Shown one piece after another: positions 27,741 to 44,365 of a DNA stretch of 64,000 nt. Numbering within the stretch: position 1 is the first letter of the stretch; the number at the start of each line of letters is the position of its first letter. The position numbers and the translations under genes were made by a program. This stretch comes from Amorphochlora amoebiformis (Eukaryota > Cercozoa > Chlorarachniophyceae). Under the pieces are notes generated by a model that saw only the letters and a list, made by a program, of their open reading frames with translations, was not told the DNA's origin and searched no databases. The DNA lies in assembly GCA_054601695.1 (NCBI GenBank), contig BAAHQB010000233.1, positions 124,001-188,000 of the forward strand. Reading direction: 5' to 3'.

Positions 27741-28144
27741 TTCTTATACCATACATATATAAAGTGTGACTCAAGGGCCTGTTCGTTGGAAGTATACATG
27801 TGTATATATACATATCCTTATATATATATATATATATATATATATCTTTATACATATATATATATATATATATATACATATGTATACATATATAGATTTT
27901 TGTACATATTACACTGTACATATATAAAGTGTGACCCGAGGGCTTGTTCATTGAGGTTATCAAATATTTGGGACTCTCTTCGACCGGGTAGAAGTTGCTG
28001 TTTACATATATATATATTATTTATATATATATATATGTGTATATGTGTGTATGTGTATATATATTAACAATACATGTAAAATATGTGAATATGTTATATA
28101 TGTGTATGTATATGTGTATATATGTGTATATAATACGCCAATGT

Positions 28145-28193
<49 letters not shown>

Positions 28194-28421
28194 CATATAC
28201 ATAATATAACCATATATATATATATATAGGTATACGATATGGATAATTATACCTGCATGCATCTGGTATATACATTGTGTGATGTGTATAATTACACCTT
28301 TTCTGTGAGCTTGTCAAACTCTTCCTTTGAGGCGTAGTTTATTTCCAAAGGATACTCCTTACCGCTAGGTTACATTAATGCATGTTAACACATATACATA
28401 TGTATATATGTATATATGTAT

Positions 28422-28468
<47 letters not shown>

Positions 28469-28530
28469 CGTGTATATCATGGGACATGTGCATATGAAAT
28501 ACACATATATGTATATATATATATATATAC

Positions 28531-28567
<37 letters not shown>

Positions 28568-28624
28568 TGTTTACATATATATATACAATATATGTCTATA
28601 TCTGTAGGAATTCATATAAAGATA

Positions 28625-28655
<31 letters not shown>

Positions 28656-28770
28656 GTAATATATTTATACATATGTACACAAATCATGTATATATCAAAG
28701 TTACACCCATATAATAGTAATAATTACACATACATATCTATCTTAAAAATGTATTTATATATGTGTGCAC

Positions 28771-28830
<60 letters not shown>

Positions 28831-28987
28831 GGTATGTACCTACTCATATCTATAATTCATGTAACGCATATCTTAAAAAAAATAATATATATATATATGT
28901 ATACATACATACATATAGAAATATATATATATATATATGTATATATGTGTATATATATACATCTATGTATATATTCTATTTACACAT

Positions 28988-29071
<84 letters not shown>

Positions 29072-29172
29072 TACAATGGAGCCTGGTCCTTAACATCCCA
29101 AATAGCGAGTTCGGCTTCTATCTTCAGAGTATATGTATACGTATGTACATACACACACATGTATATGTACAT

Positions 29173-29214
<42 letters not shown>

Positions 29215-29263
29215 GTATATATATGTATACATGTATGCATACATGAAAACGCACAAAATAGAC

Positions 29264-29298
<35 letters not shown>

Positions 29299-29342
29299 AA
29301 CGTACGTATACATACTTATATATATATACATATATATATTTT

Positions 29343-29384
<42 letters not shown>

Positions 29385-29609
29385 TACATATTACATATAC
29401 ATTTAGATACATTTTATAAATACATAAAATATAAAGATATATATATATATATATACGTATACATCATATATATATATATATATACATATATACATATATT
29501 TTTGTATGAATACGTATATGCATATATCATATAAGTGTTGAAGTAACACACGCTGTATAATAGTTTTATATATATGTATTTATGAATATATGAATAATAT
29601 ATACATATA

Positions 29610-29647
<38 letters not shown>

Positions 29648-30091
29648 GTATATGTATACCAAATGAATATAATAGATCTATCTATATATTATGTATGCTT
29701 ACTGGTTTCTTAAAACTAATAAAAGCCACCCCCTTGGAGAACCTATTTATATACATATATGTATAAATACATATACATATATATATATATATACATATGT
29801 GTATATATATTAGTAGTAGGTACAGATATTGATATACACATATCTTGGACCCCAACCAAACTCTAACCTGTTGAAAACCCAACCCAAAGTTCTGTGCGCA
29901 CCTAAACCTAACCCTAACCCCGACCATAGCCTAGCCTCAACCCTGTCTCTTGGTCTAGGGGCATCTGTATATCGAGTACATCCCCATATTCCGCGAAATA
30001 TTCGTACACGCCCTGAGAATTTATATATATATATATGTATATGTATATGTATAAATTTTATATATGCAATATATTTAATTATATATTTATA

Positions 30092-30127
<36 letters not shown>

Positions 30128-30526
30128 TGAATATATTATATGTGTTATGGCAATGTATCATTAAATGTATGTGAAGTTAAATATTACATATATACACATA
30201 CATATATATTTATAGATATATAATATGTATATTTATATTATGTTATATATATACATATATATGTGTCGTAAATATATTATGTAAAAATACATACATACTC
30301 TTAAAAACATGTTTTAGATACCCTCTGGCTGAGTTTAGACGGTAAACCCTGAACCATGATCTGTCTTGGATCTCCATTGGGCTAACATAAAACGTGAAAG
30401 GTTACATTTTACCGAGCAGTATTATTTGTATGCATGCATACAATATGACTAAGTATGTAGATATTATAGTAAATGTATTATATGTGGATGTACATACCAA
30501 TATAATCTTTGTATGTTCATATATAT

Positions 30527-30572
<46 letters not shown>

Positions 30573-30766
30573 GTATATATATGTATATATCATGTATTTT
30601 TTTCCAAATAATATATATATAAATATATATATATATGCGTATAAATAATGATATACGTATACTATAGAGTATACTATATATATATATATATAATATATAT
30701 ATATATATAAATATAATATATATATATATATATTTATATGTGTGTCTGTATATGTGCATTTACATT

Positions 30767-30808
<42 letters not shown>

Positions 30809-30810
30809 TA

Positions 30811-30871
<61 letters not shown>

Positions 30872-30886
30872 ATAGATATATATGTA

Positions 30887-30942
<56 letters not shown>

Positions 30943-30948
30943 TTTTTT

Positions 30949-31036
<88 letters not shown>

Positions 31037-31132
31037 ATGAGTGTATGTCATGGTATGTATTCAAATATATTACAGGAATCCTCGGCCTCCGCTTCTTCCA
31101 TTCATGGGTTACACTCTTCACTGCATGTACAT

Positions 31133-31171
<39 letters not shown>

Positions 31172-31212
31172 TAACTTACACATATATATATATATATAGG
31201 TATATTTATATA

Positions 31213-31250
<38 letters not shown>

Positions 31251-31270
31251 CATAAATGTAGTACACACAC

Positions 31271-31310
<40 letters not shown>

Positions 31311-31387
31311 CACACATATATATATATACATGTATGTATATATATACATATATGAACATATATATTTACATATATAATATATTTATA

Positions 31388-31441
<54 letters not shown>

Positions 31442-31511
31442 TTATATATATAGTATATATATATAGTATATATATATATATATATTATATATATTATATA
31501 TATATTTATAC

Positions 31512-31551
<40 letters not shown>

Positions 31552-31745
31552 GTACAAATATATATGCATGTATCTATGTGTGTGTTGTGACGCGGAGTGA
31601 AGGAGGGTACGGAAACGAGGGTAGGAGAGGAGGTTTCAGGTTAGGTTAGGACCTCCATAGACGACTTCGAGCTCATCTCCAGGTTCTGAGTCTTCTGATT
31701 CCGTTTCCCAATGGAATACACCAAGTGTGTCGCACTCGAAAGGAT
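21675..31745 (-). CDS. RRM-domain RNA-binding protein, about 21 exons
   Basis: Minus-strand exons, 5' to 3': 31745-31653, 31120-31074, 30381-30322, 30012-29942, 29742-29703, 29121-29075, 28364-28298, 27997-27920, 27492-27447, 27100-27070, 26237-26165, 25592-25542, 25444-25424, 25104-25058, 24819-24758, 24259-24173, 23504-23457, 23083-23037, 22602-22552, 22299-22269, 21742-21675 (TGA). All junctions keep phase; 387 residues are visible. An acidic N-terminus ([11 protein letters not shown]) and basic WKKRRPR precede one RRM at about residues 53-135. RNP2 is IMVQGLP, the loop [11 protein letters not shown]1 KGVAFISF, then AELAIWD and the last strand YPLEINYA. The rest is charged, probably disordered, with helical pieces such as [17 protein letters not shown] and an [10 protein letters not shown] end. 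The first exon starts in phase 1, so an upstream exon with the start codon is missing (31746 upward). The role is single-stranded RNA binding; the exact orthologue is not recognised. Confidence 0.78.
24820..25057 (-). repeat. Intron with GTGACA-rich short repeats
   Basis: On the plus strand CGTGACAT, AGTGTGACA and GAGCGTGACA recur about eight times between 24950 and 25053. On the sense strand this is TGTCAC followed by CTCC. The remainder is (TA)n. A similar cluster lies at 24265-24330 in the neighbouring intron. Confidence 0.65.
27101..27230 (-). repeat. Telomeric tract in RRM-gene intron, CCCTAA on the sense strand
   Basis: TTAGGG-type units on the plus strand surround a minus-oriented copy of the 43-bp element. 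The acceptor CTAACTGAAG of exon 27100-27070 directly follows a repeat unit. Confidence 0.7.
27159..27201 (-). repeat. 43-bp telomere-associated element, copy 3
   Basis: The reverse complement reads AGTCAATGGTCCTCGGACTA then AGACATGCTGAATAATCTG. It is nearly identical to the copy at 2073 although 25 kb away and on the other strand, and is flanked by AACCCT units. Confidence 0.75.
27594..27630 (-). repeat. Ghost copy of the 3' part of exon 27997-27920
   Basis: On the minus strand, AACGAACAAGCCCTTGAGTC then CACACTTACACATGTAAAG matches the exon end encoding NEQALGSHF and its donor. The 5' half of the exon is absent. Confidence 0.6.
27765..27800 (-). repeat. Second ghost copy of the 3' part of exon 27997-27920
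   Basis: AACGAACAGGCCCTTGAGTC then ACACTTTATATATGTATGG, with donor retained, about 170 bp from the first ghost and 160 bp from the real exon. A more diverged fourth member may be exon 27492-27447, which starts GCCCTTGGGTCACTT and is used in the model. Confidence 0.6.
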
Positions 31746-32149
31746 CTATGCATGTTTATGTGTTGTACTATCGGCATAATTCTGCCGTATTAAACGCCTG
31801 ATGAGCCTAGAAAACCCAGAGATTTGGCATGAATATCAAAATGATAAACATTCCGAAGGAAAATGAAATAGCTGTCATCCTACACCCCGAGAAAATAAAC
31901 CCATAACCACCTTTCGAGCTCAGAGGGAGATTCAACCCTCCCCGGAGCCTTTTAAGATATATCTTGGTTCTAACCAACCGACGGGGTAGATCTATCGAAT
32001 TCTTCCGTGCTAAGGGCTGGGAAATCCCCGAAAGAGAGAGAATAACGACAAGGATCACGACGAAATTGGATGAACTGGCGGCCATGCACCCATATCGGAT
32101 CCCACGGAATCCAAAACTGAAAATAAAAAGTCGTCCGGAATCCGATCGA
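31746..32149. promoter_or_regulatory. Divergent intergenic region between RRM gene and COP9 subunit gene
   Basis: 404 bp without microsatellites. The missing first exon of the RRM gene should lie here. The frame of the COP9 subunit is open upstream to about 31916, so its 5' end could also be longer. A 144-codon minus-strand ORF (31807-32241) overlaps the conserved COP9 coding sequence and is judged a shadow. Confidence 0.45.
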
Positions 32150-35283
<3,134 letters not shown>

Positions 35284-36559
35284 CATCCCAGCCGCGGCAT
35301 CGCATCGGTTATGGTATTGGGAAGCCCTGGCTTCTCCTCCGGCTGCATTTGTAGTTAGTTTTAGGGTTGTCGCGGACGTTAGCTGTAGACTGACAATCTG
35401 AAGTTCCGAGTCGTTACTATCAAGCTATCGGATATATATTTTAGGCCCATTGTCTAGATTTGTGATCGGTGACATGACTCTATCTGTAGTACATGTATTT
35501 ATTATTCCTAACGTATTTACCAGATCTATCTAGGTCTGTACATACTCTCTGTACATGTAGTCACCAGTCGTTTTCGTGGAGGTCGTATGCCAGACTCTCT
35601 AGTCTATGGAGGGAGCTCCATAGAACCACACGGTATCCTTCTAGGTATCCGAGCAGACAAGTAGATCAGGCATAACGCAGCAACACAATGTGAATGATTC
35701 CCCACGGTAATGACCCAGATGCCCTTGGTATATCTAGTATATGTTCCGCACATTTACAATTTGATTGTCATACGTACGCATGTGTACGCCTAGTATATAA
35801 ACTAGCTTTAGTACCATAGTAAAACGTATACGTACCATGACGTTGATCATGACCTAGATGACGGATGCCGCGGCCGCGTATACTATCTAGACTATGATGA
35901 GTTTATTAGTTTAGCATATGTGCGCATGACCTATTGCATTTAATTATAATGATACGTACGTATGACGATATCCGAGTACAATGTGCGTGTACTACGTAAT
36001 ACGTACGTACGAAATGTTCTATATCTAGTATATCTAGTCTACGCCTACGTACGTACGTACTAGACACTAGAGACAAGGCATACGCGTACGTCACGTCACA
36101 TGCATACGTATACGAAAGAAGGTACGCATGCCGCACTGACTATTGTTAGTAGTTTGAGTAGTAGTATATACCGTGTGGTATGGAGTAGTATATACCGTAT
36201 GGTATGGAGTAGGCTATACCGTATGGTATATCTAGTATATATCCAGCATATAGAGAATACGTACGCCGTCAATTACGTAACTTGTCTCTTGGCATACGAC
36301 TTATTCTAATCATCAGACTTTGGATATATGTACTACTCGGTTATTACACTAGTTACAGTCGAGTGTGTTCGCAAATTATGTGTTTTTGAACTTGAACAGT
36401 TGTGGATACTGACTTGACTCCTGATACCTTCCGCTTCTGTAATTGTGAAATTTTAGATGATTGAAATAAATAAATGTGTCCAGGTGCCGCAGTGACGTTT
36501 CTTAAAGCTGCAACGGAACACGGATTCTAACAGTTTCTAGGATGAACATCTAGAATGGT
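35284..36559. other. Convergent intergenic region, CTAG/TACG-rich
   Basis: 1.3 kb of complex sequence with very many CTAG, GTAC, TACGTA and CGTACG palindromes, for example CGTACGTACGTAC at about 36047-36060. No microsatellite longer than a few units. No supported exon, although 36480-36530 has an acceptor-like CCGCAG followed by a short open stretch. It separates the COP9 subunit gene and the NRAMP gene. Confidence 0.6.
36159..36230. repeat. 24-bp tandem repeat, three units, palindromic core
   Basis: Units contain TATACCGTATGGTAT (first unit TATACCGTGTGGTAT), which is nearly self-complementary. Located within the intergenic region and flanked by TCTAGTATA. Confidence 0.8.
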
Positions 36560-36760
36560 TCAAATGATGGCCAATCCTTCAGCCTCGGCCGCAGTGTCCT
36601 CTTTAACACCATTTTCAAGTGGAACGTGCAGTGCTGCGTCCCTACGTGTGGAAATAATTTTTTTTTTATTCCTTTTCATCTATAAATATATATGTATATA
36701 TATATATATATAACATATAACATACATATATATATATATATGTGTATATATGTATATATA

Positions 36761-36802
<42 letters not shown>

Positions 36803-36927
36803 ACACCCGATGTATGTATGCCTGCAATGCTGTACATTATAATTCTTGTTATTGTGGACGAATATATATGTATATAATTACTGGATTTAACAATACTGTA
36901 TCTGATATGACACAAACATGTATATAA

Positions 36928-36960
<33 letters not shown>

Positions 36961-37205
36961 ATATATATATATATTATATATATATATATATATAATATAT
37001 ATATATGTATATATAGGCTCTTCTTTTGGAAAAATGTAGTTTCTTGTTTGTAGTATGTTTGCCATACATATTTATATATTAACGTGAAAATTGTAGCATA
37101 TTTTATACACATATATATATATATATATATGTTTATGTTGCTATATATATATATATATTACTATTACCATTATATATATACATATATGTATATATATATA
37201 TGTAT

Positions 37206-37245
<40 letters not shown>

Positions 37246-37535
37246 CATTGTACGCATTGTATATATTTTTACACTTGTGTTTTGAAGAATACAATGTACT
37301 TTCATTATCTATGTATTCATATATTACATATATACATACATATATATATATACATATTATATATATATATATATATATTTATATACACATACCTTCCCCT
37401 ATGCGAAGTGCCATCGTAGATAAGAAAAGAGATAAAGGCGAAGTAAATTACCAGGAATATTATCACTAAAGCTTTGAACCTGTACACATACGTTTAGAGG
37501 ATATATATATATATATATATATGTATATCAATATG

Positions 37536-37570
<35 letters not shown>

Positions 37571-37665
37571 GTCAATGTATATCAATAAATGTTTATGTAT
37601 ACGTATAGTATACTATGAATTAAAGAGACGAAGGAGAATTGTATATATATATATATATATATGTT

Positions 37666-37727
<62 letters not shown>

Positions 37728-37870
37728 TAACAAATATAACAAGTATAAGTATACGAACAAACGTATTCAAATATATACATGTATATTAAGTTATAGACAA
37801 TAATATATCTACACATTATATCTATGGTATGAATATATGTACTTCACATCTGTACACACATACATACATT

Positions 37871-37902
<32 letters not shown>

Positions 37903-38324
37903 AATATATATTATATACATAATTATATATATACATATGTATATGTGTGTGTGTGTGTACATATATAATATATATCTATGCGTATTTCATGGAATGAATA
38001 TATGTATATCATATCTGTACACACATGCATACATTTATACATACGTATATGTATATATATATATATATAAATATATATATAAATATAAATATATATATAT
38101 GTATATATTACATATGTGTGTATGTATATATTACATATGTGTATATATATATATGTATATGTATATATGTGTTTTCGTATATATTTATACATTGTATATA
38201 TTAAATTATACGTATAAAAAATGTATATAGTAAGTATACATATGTATGTATATACATACATATATATATATATATATATGTACATATTTACTTATTGATA
38301 TATATACATATATATATATGTTAC

Positions 38325-38365
<41 letters not shown>

Positions 38366-38510
38366 TATGTTTAAGTTCTTTTTACGTGTATGTTTGTCCA
38401 AATGTATTTACACAAACATATATAACATATATATAATATAATATATACATACATATATATGTACAAATATATTATACAAACACTATATTAGTATATACAC
38501 ATATATATAC

Positions 38511-38546
<36 letters not shown>

Positions 38547-38661
38547 GGAGAGAGAGAGGAAGAGAGAAAGGGGAGAGAAAGAGAGGGAGAGAGAGGGGGG
38601 GAGAGGGAGAGAGAGAGAGGAGAGAGAGGGGAGAGGAGAGAGAGAGAGGGAGAGAGAGAGA

Positions 38662-38721
<60 letters not shown>

Positions 38722-38790
38722 GGGAGAAGAGAGGGAGAGAGAGGGAGAGAGAGAGTGGGAGAGAGAGAGAGGGAGAGAGAGAGAGAGAGG

Positions 38791-38824
<34 letters not shown>

Positions 38825-39424
38825 GGGAGAGAGAGTGGGAGAGAGAGAGAGGGAGAGAGAAAGAGAGAGGGAGAGAGAGAGTGAGAGAGAGAGGGAGAGA
38901 GAGAGGGAGAAGAGAGGGAGAGAGACAGGGAGAGAGAGAGGGAGAGAGAGAGAGGGAGAGAGAGTGGGAGAGAGAGAGAGAGGAGATTGGAGGGGGGAGA
39001 GGAGAGAGAGAGATAGAGAATGCTTTTATAACTGTTGAGGTCTTGTACGGCAAGCTCAAGACTGATCAGTTGTTTGCCATCCAAATATATATATACATAT
39101 ATATATGTGTGTATATGTATATATATATATTTAATATACGTAAAATATCGGCAAATAAAAAAATTTTTTCGTTGATATACATATACCAGTCTGTCTGTGG
39201 TATTGGGTTGCTTTTGTCCCAGCAAAAGGTCACGATCAAATACACATTAATACCAAATACAATAACCTATAATATATATAATATATATATATATGTATAT
39301 ATGTGTAAATATATATGTATATGTATATATTTAACTATATATGTATGTATAGGTATATATCCCACACACGCTTAAATACACTATGTATGCGAAAGATAGG
39401 TGTATGTTGGGGTTAGAGTGAGAG

Positions 39425-39469
<45 letters not shown>

Positions 39470-39629
39470 TATATATATGTAATGTTATATATATATATGT
39501 ATATTATATACATTATATATACATACATAGTATAATATGTAATATTTATGTGAACAATGACGAATAAAACTACCTATATAAATATATACTCATACATATA
39601 TTTATATATACATATTTATATACACACAC

Positions 39630-39661
<32 letters not shown>

Positions 39662-39690
39662 ATATATATATACATACATATATAATATAT

Positions 39691-39733
<43 letters not shown>

Positions 39734-39791
39734 GTGAAATACCGAAAGGAAGTATCCAATGATCTTCCAAGTCCTACATATTGTTATATAT

Positions 39792-39828
<37 letters not shown>

Positions 39829-39845
39829 GTGTATTACTATCACCT

Positions 39846-39886
<41 letters not shown>

Positions 39887-40710
39887 TGTGTATACGTACT
39901 TTTATAAATTGTGCCAAAACTACTCATGTGCATAGATAAATGCTATGTGTGTAATATGTGGAAATATATATATATATATATATATTGTATATATAATTTG
40001 AGATGTTTATATATGTAACTAGTATTTACATCAAAGAATCTATAAAATTATATATATATATATATGTATAAACATATGTGTTCATATATATATTTATATA
40101 TATAGATGTATACACATGATTTACATGTACATGTCTACATAGATTTATATATATATATATATATATATTAATATACATATGTGTATGTTTCTATGTATTT
40201 CATACATAAATGCACACAATGTATAAATGTATACATGTATAATATATATAGATATAAATATATATATATATATATATATTTACATATATATATATATCTG
40301 TATACATGTATGTATGTGTATATATATATGTATATATATATAATAATATATATATATTTTAAATATATACATATATATGTATATATATATACAGATGTAT
40401 ATATATATATATATATGATACAAATGATATATATATATATATGTTTACATATATATATATATATGTTTATATATATATATATACATATGTATATGTTTCT
40501 ATGTATTTTATAATATATAGATTTTTTGAATATATATAAATATATATACATATATATATATTATATATCTGTATACATACACATATATATATATACATCC
40601 ATCAACTTCACATATCTTCCTCATAACCTATAATTCTTGTTTTCAACCATAATAGTCTCGAAATTAGTGAGAATTTAACACTATACATATGTATCTACAT
40701 ATACATATAC

Positions 40711-40747
<37 letters not shown>

Positions 40748-41003
40748 TTCCTTGTAACCTGTTATTCTTGTAGACACCCATAACAGTCTCCGAATTGGTG
40801 AGAATCAAAACCGGAAGCAACGCAAACGGTAGCTGTACACTCTGATATATATATATATATATAGAAGAATACATTACACTTTTATACATCTATATACATG
40901 TAGAGCATGAATAATAAATATTGTAAATATATTAATATACACACATACGAAAACAAAACACCCTTCTCGCCATGTAGATATATATATATATATATATATA
41001 TAA

Positions 41004-41076
<73 letters not shown>

Positions 41077-41537
41077 TGACCTCAATGATACCAATGTAAT
41101 GACCCGAACACCATTGCAATGAAACATGTTACATCACATCCATACCTGTAGTATGTTCAACCATTCTCCGATTTGGTCGGAGAGAGCAGGGTGGTTCGCT
41201 GTAGCTATCGCAACAGCAATAGCCGGTCCTTCCACACAGTTACACAAAGACGCTTAGAATCAGAATTTTTTTTTCAGCATGTCTTAAGAACTCAACCCTC
41301 TCGTCTAAAAATCCCTAACACACCTCTGCCCTCGAAACTATAACACAGCCCAGACTTCTAAACCCTAACACACCTATACAAGGTCGTCTAAGTCTAACAG
41401 GTTCAGAGGTGTGTTAGGGCTCAGAGGGGGAGGAGTGTTAGGGTAATGGTGTGATTTAGCTTACCTAAGGCTATGGTGCGGGTTAGAAGGGTCCGGACCC
41501 AGGGCGCCACCTGATATATATATATATACACATATAT

Positions 41538-41571
<34 letters not shown>

Positions 41572-41823
41572 ATATATAATATATACATACATATATATAT
41601 ACCATATATATATATATATATATTATACATAGGTGAGTGGTTTAGGGATGATTTTGTTTAGATATATTTTTTGGGGTAGACTATATTTATAAAAATACAT
41701 ATATATATATATATATGTATATATTATATAATATAATATATATATATATATATATAATATAAATATATATCTATATTATATATGTGATTTCATATATATG
41801 CAAAATGTATATAATATATCTGT

Positions 41824-41854
<31 letters not shown>

Positions 41855-42432
41855 ATGTATATAATACATGTGTAAATATATATACATATATAGATATATG
41901 CAAACATGTATACACATACATCAAGAACATACAATGAAACATACACAAAACATGAAAAAACCTACTTGAATATCAAGAAACCCAGACATCACAAACTGAC
42001 CCGCATACGTTCCCTAATATTACAATAAATACTTAAAGTTACAATTACCGTTACATTCAATATTGTCACAAAAGATATTCGGCATATCTAACGCTTAAGC
42101 TTCGACTAAGACCATGGTTGCAATTTAGGTGTTTTTACTTTTTACTTTCTAGGGCTTAGAGGTCAAGGTTAGGTTTGGGTTGGGGTTTGGGATGGATGGG
42201 GGTTAGGGTTGGGTTGGAATTCGGGTTAGGGTTATGGGCACAGTCATTGTTGAGGCCTGTCCGGAAGCCAACAGGCCTAGTCCCCAGATGTATTTTGCGG
42301 CATTTCCGAGAAAATGCTGAGAGGATATATATATATATGTATCTGTGTAATATTAGATATATATATATATATGTATTTATTTACATGTATATAAATATGT
42401 CTTTGCATATATATATATATATATATATGTTG

Positions 42433-42471
<39 letters not shown>

Positions 42472-42672
42472 ATATATTATATAAATGTATATTACATATT
42501 ATATACATTGATACATATGTGTATATTAGATTATGTTTGTTTATATGGCCCTCTTTATTCATACATATATACAAACAGACACACAGCAAATATATCGTAT
42601 GTTCAAACCCTAATCCTAACCCTAAATATTAATATATCACATACGGCATAATGTATATATATATATTATATA

Positions 42673-42703
<31 letters not shown>

Positions 42704-42906
42704 ACATATATATATATATATATATGTATATCACACTAAATATTAATAATATATTCTAACATGGTAACAATGAAACACGAATACATCATATTCGGTATAA
42801 TATATATGTATATATATATATATATATGTACAAGTATATAGTATTTAAACCATGCTCAAAGCTCTAAACCGTAGATGGTGATTGCGCAAAACATATATAA
42901 AATATG

Positions 42907-42948
<42 letters not shown>

Positions 42949-43457
42949 AAATTTCATTTACACATGAAAATATCCAAATTCAGACAATCCTCGTATAAAC
43001 CCCCCTATCCCTAACCCCAGCCCTAACCCGAACCCTAACCCTAACCAGCATACCAGCCTACTAAGTTGCGGAGTCAATGGCCCTAGGGCTAAAAAAAATA
43101 TGCTGAATAATCTGATCCTAATCCTAACCCTAACCCTAACCCTAACCCTAACCCTAACCCTAACCCTAACCCTAACCCTAACCCTAACCCTAACCCTCAC
43201 CTCGAGAGAAGTCCCGGCCGTTCCCAACCCAATAGAAGCACACACACCGTTGCCATCTTACGGGTAATTAGGGTTAGGGTTAGGGTTAGGGTTAGGGGTT
43301 AGGGTTAGGGTTAGGGTTAGGGTTATGATAGATTTGAGATGGGGTAGGGAATATATTTATGTGTATGTATGTATATGTATATATATATATATATACAGGT
43401 ATATATATGGACAAATACGATACAAGAGTAGGAGAGAGAAGGTGCTTGAGGAGGAGA

Positions 43458-43508
<51 letters not shown>

Positions 43509-44047
43509 ATACATATATACACGTATACATATATACATATATATAATATACATGCATGTATACATATACACACACACACATGTATACACACATCATATCA
43601 TATCATATACCATACCATACACACATATATCCACATATCCAAACATTCATATACAAATACATATTATTCACATACACATAGGTAAAAAAACTGCCACTAA
43701 CCAAAACGTGAAGCACACGATTGTGGTGTCGGAGTGTTGGTAAAAATATCATTGTCAGGAATATCGGCGCTGAAATAAGGTAAAATTAAGATTAAAACCG
43801 GATTATTCAGCATATCTTAGCCCTAGGGCCGTTGACTCCGCCACTTAGTGGGGTTGTTATGCTGGGAGCAACCTCAGCATATCATATGTTCTGGTTTGCA
43901 TGGTGACTTGAGTGAGAGAGTTAGGGGTTAGGATATAAGGGTGTTTAAAAGGATTTGTTTATCCCCCACCTTTTTTTTTTCTTTTTTATTTTTCGGATAT
44001 TTTTTGGGTTATTTTTGGGATATTAATTTGTTTTTCGGTTAAACTTT

Positions 44048-44111
<64 letters not shown>

Positions 44112-44213
44112 TCCGAATGGTTTTCGGTAATTTGCTCTTGGTAAATTCAGGTGGTTTTTCATCTTTTCTTTTTTTATTTTTTGTTTACATATGAATATAT
44201 ATATACATATCTT

Positions 44214-44252
<39 letters not shown>

Positions 44253-44328
44253 GTTACTTCCTATTGACGCAGGCGTAGTTTGTGTCATAAAGGGATGAAC
44301 ACTCTTTGTTGAAGAATCTATATATAAT

Positions 44329-44365
<37 letters not shown>

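Noticed and set aside
31829-31963. Upstream start (MNIKMINIPKENEIA) for the COP9 subunit 7 gene
   Set aside because: Needs an unusual 45-nt intron, and CSN7 homologues begin near the ATG at 32150; left as a possibility only.
38472-39375. Three overlapping ORFs of 195-276 codons rich in Arg/Glu or Ser/Leu
   Set aside because: Translation of the GA/CT minisatellite inside an NRAMP intron.
39370-39919. Extra NRAMP micro-exons (11 nt at about 39370 and 20 nt at 39900-39919)
   Set aside because: The alternative frame [10 protein letters not shown] of exon 39773-39743 matches the NRAMP family and joins both neighbours directly, so the micro-exons are not needed.
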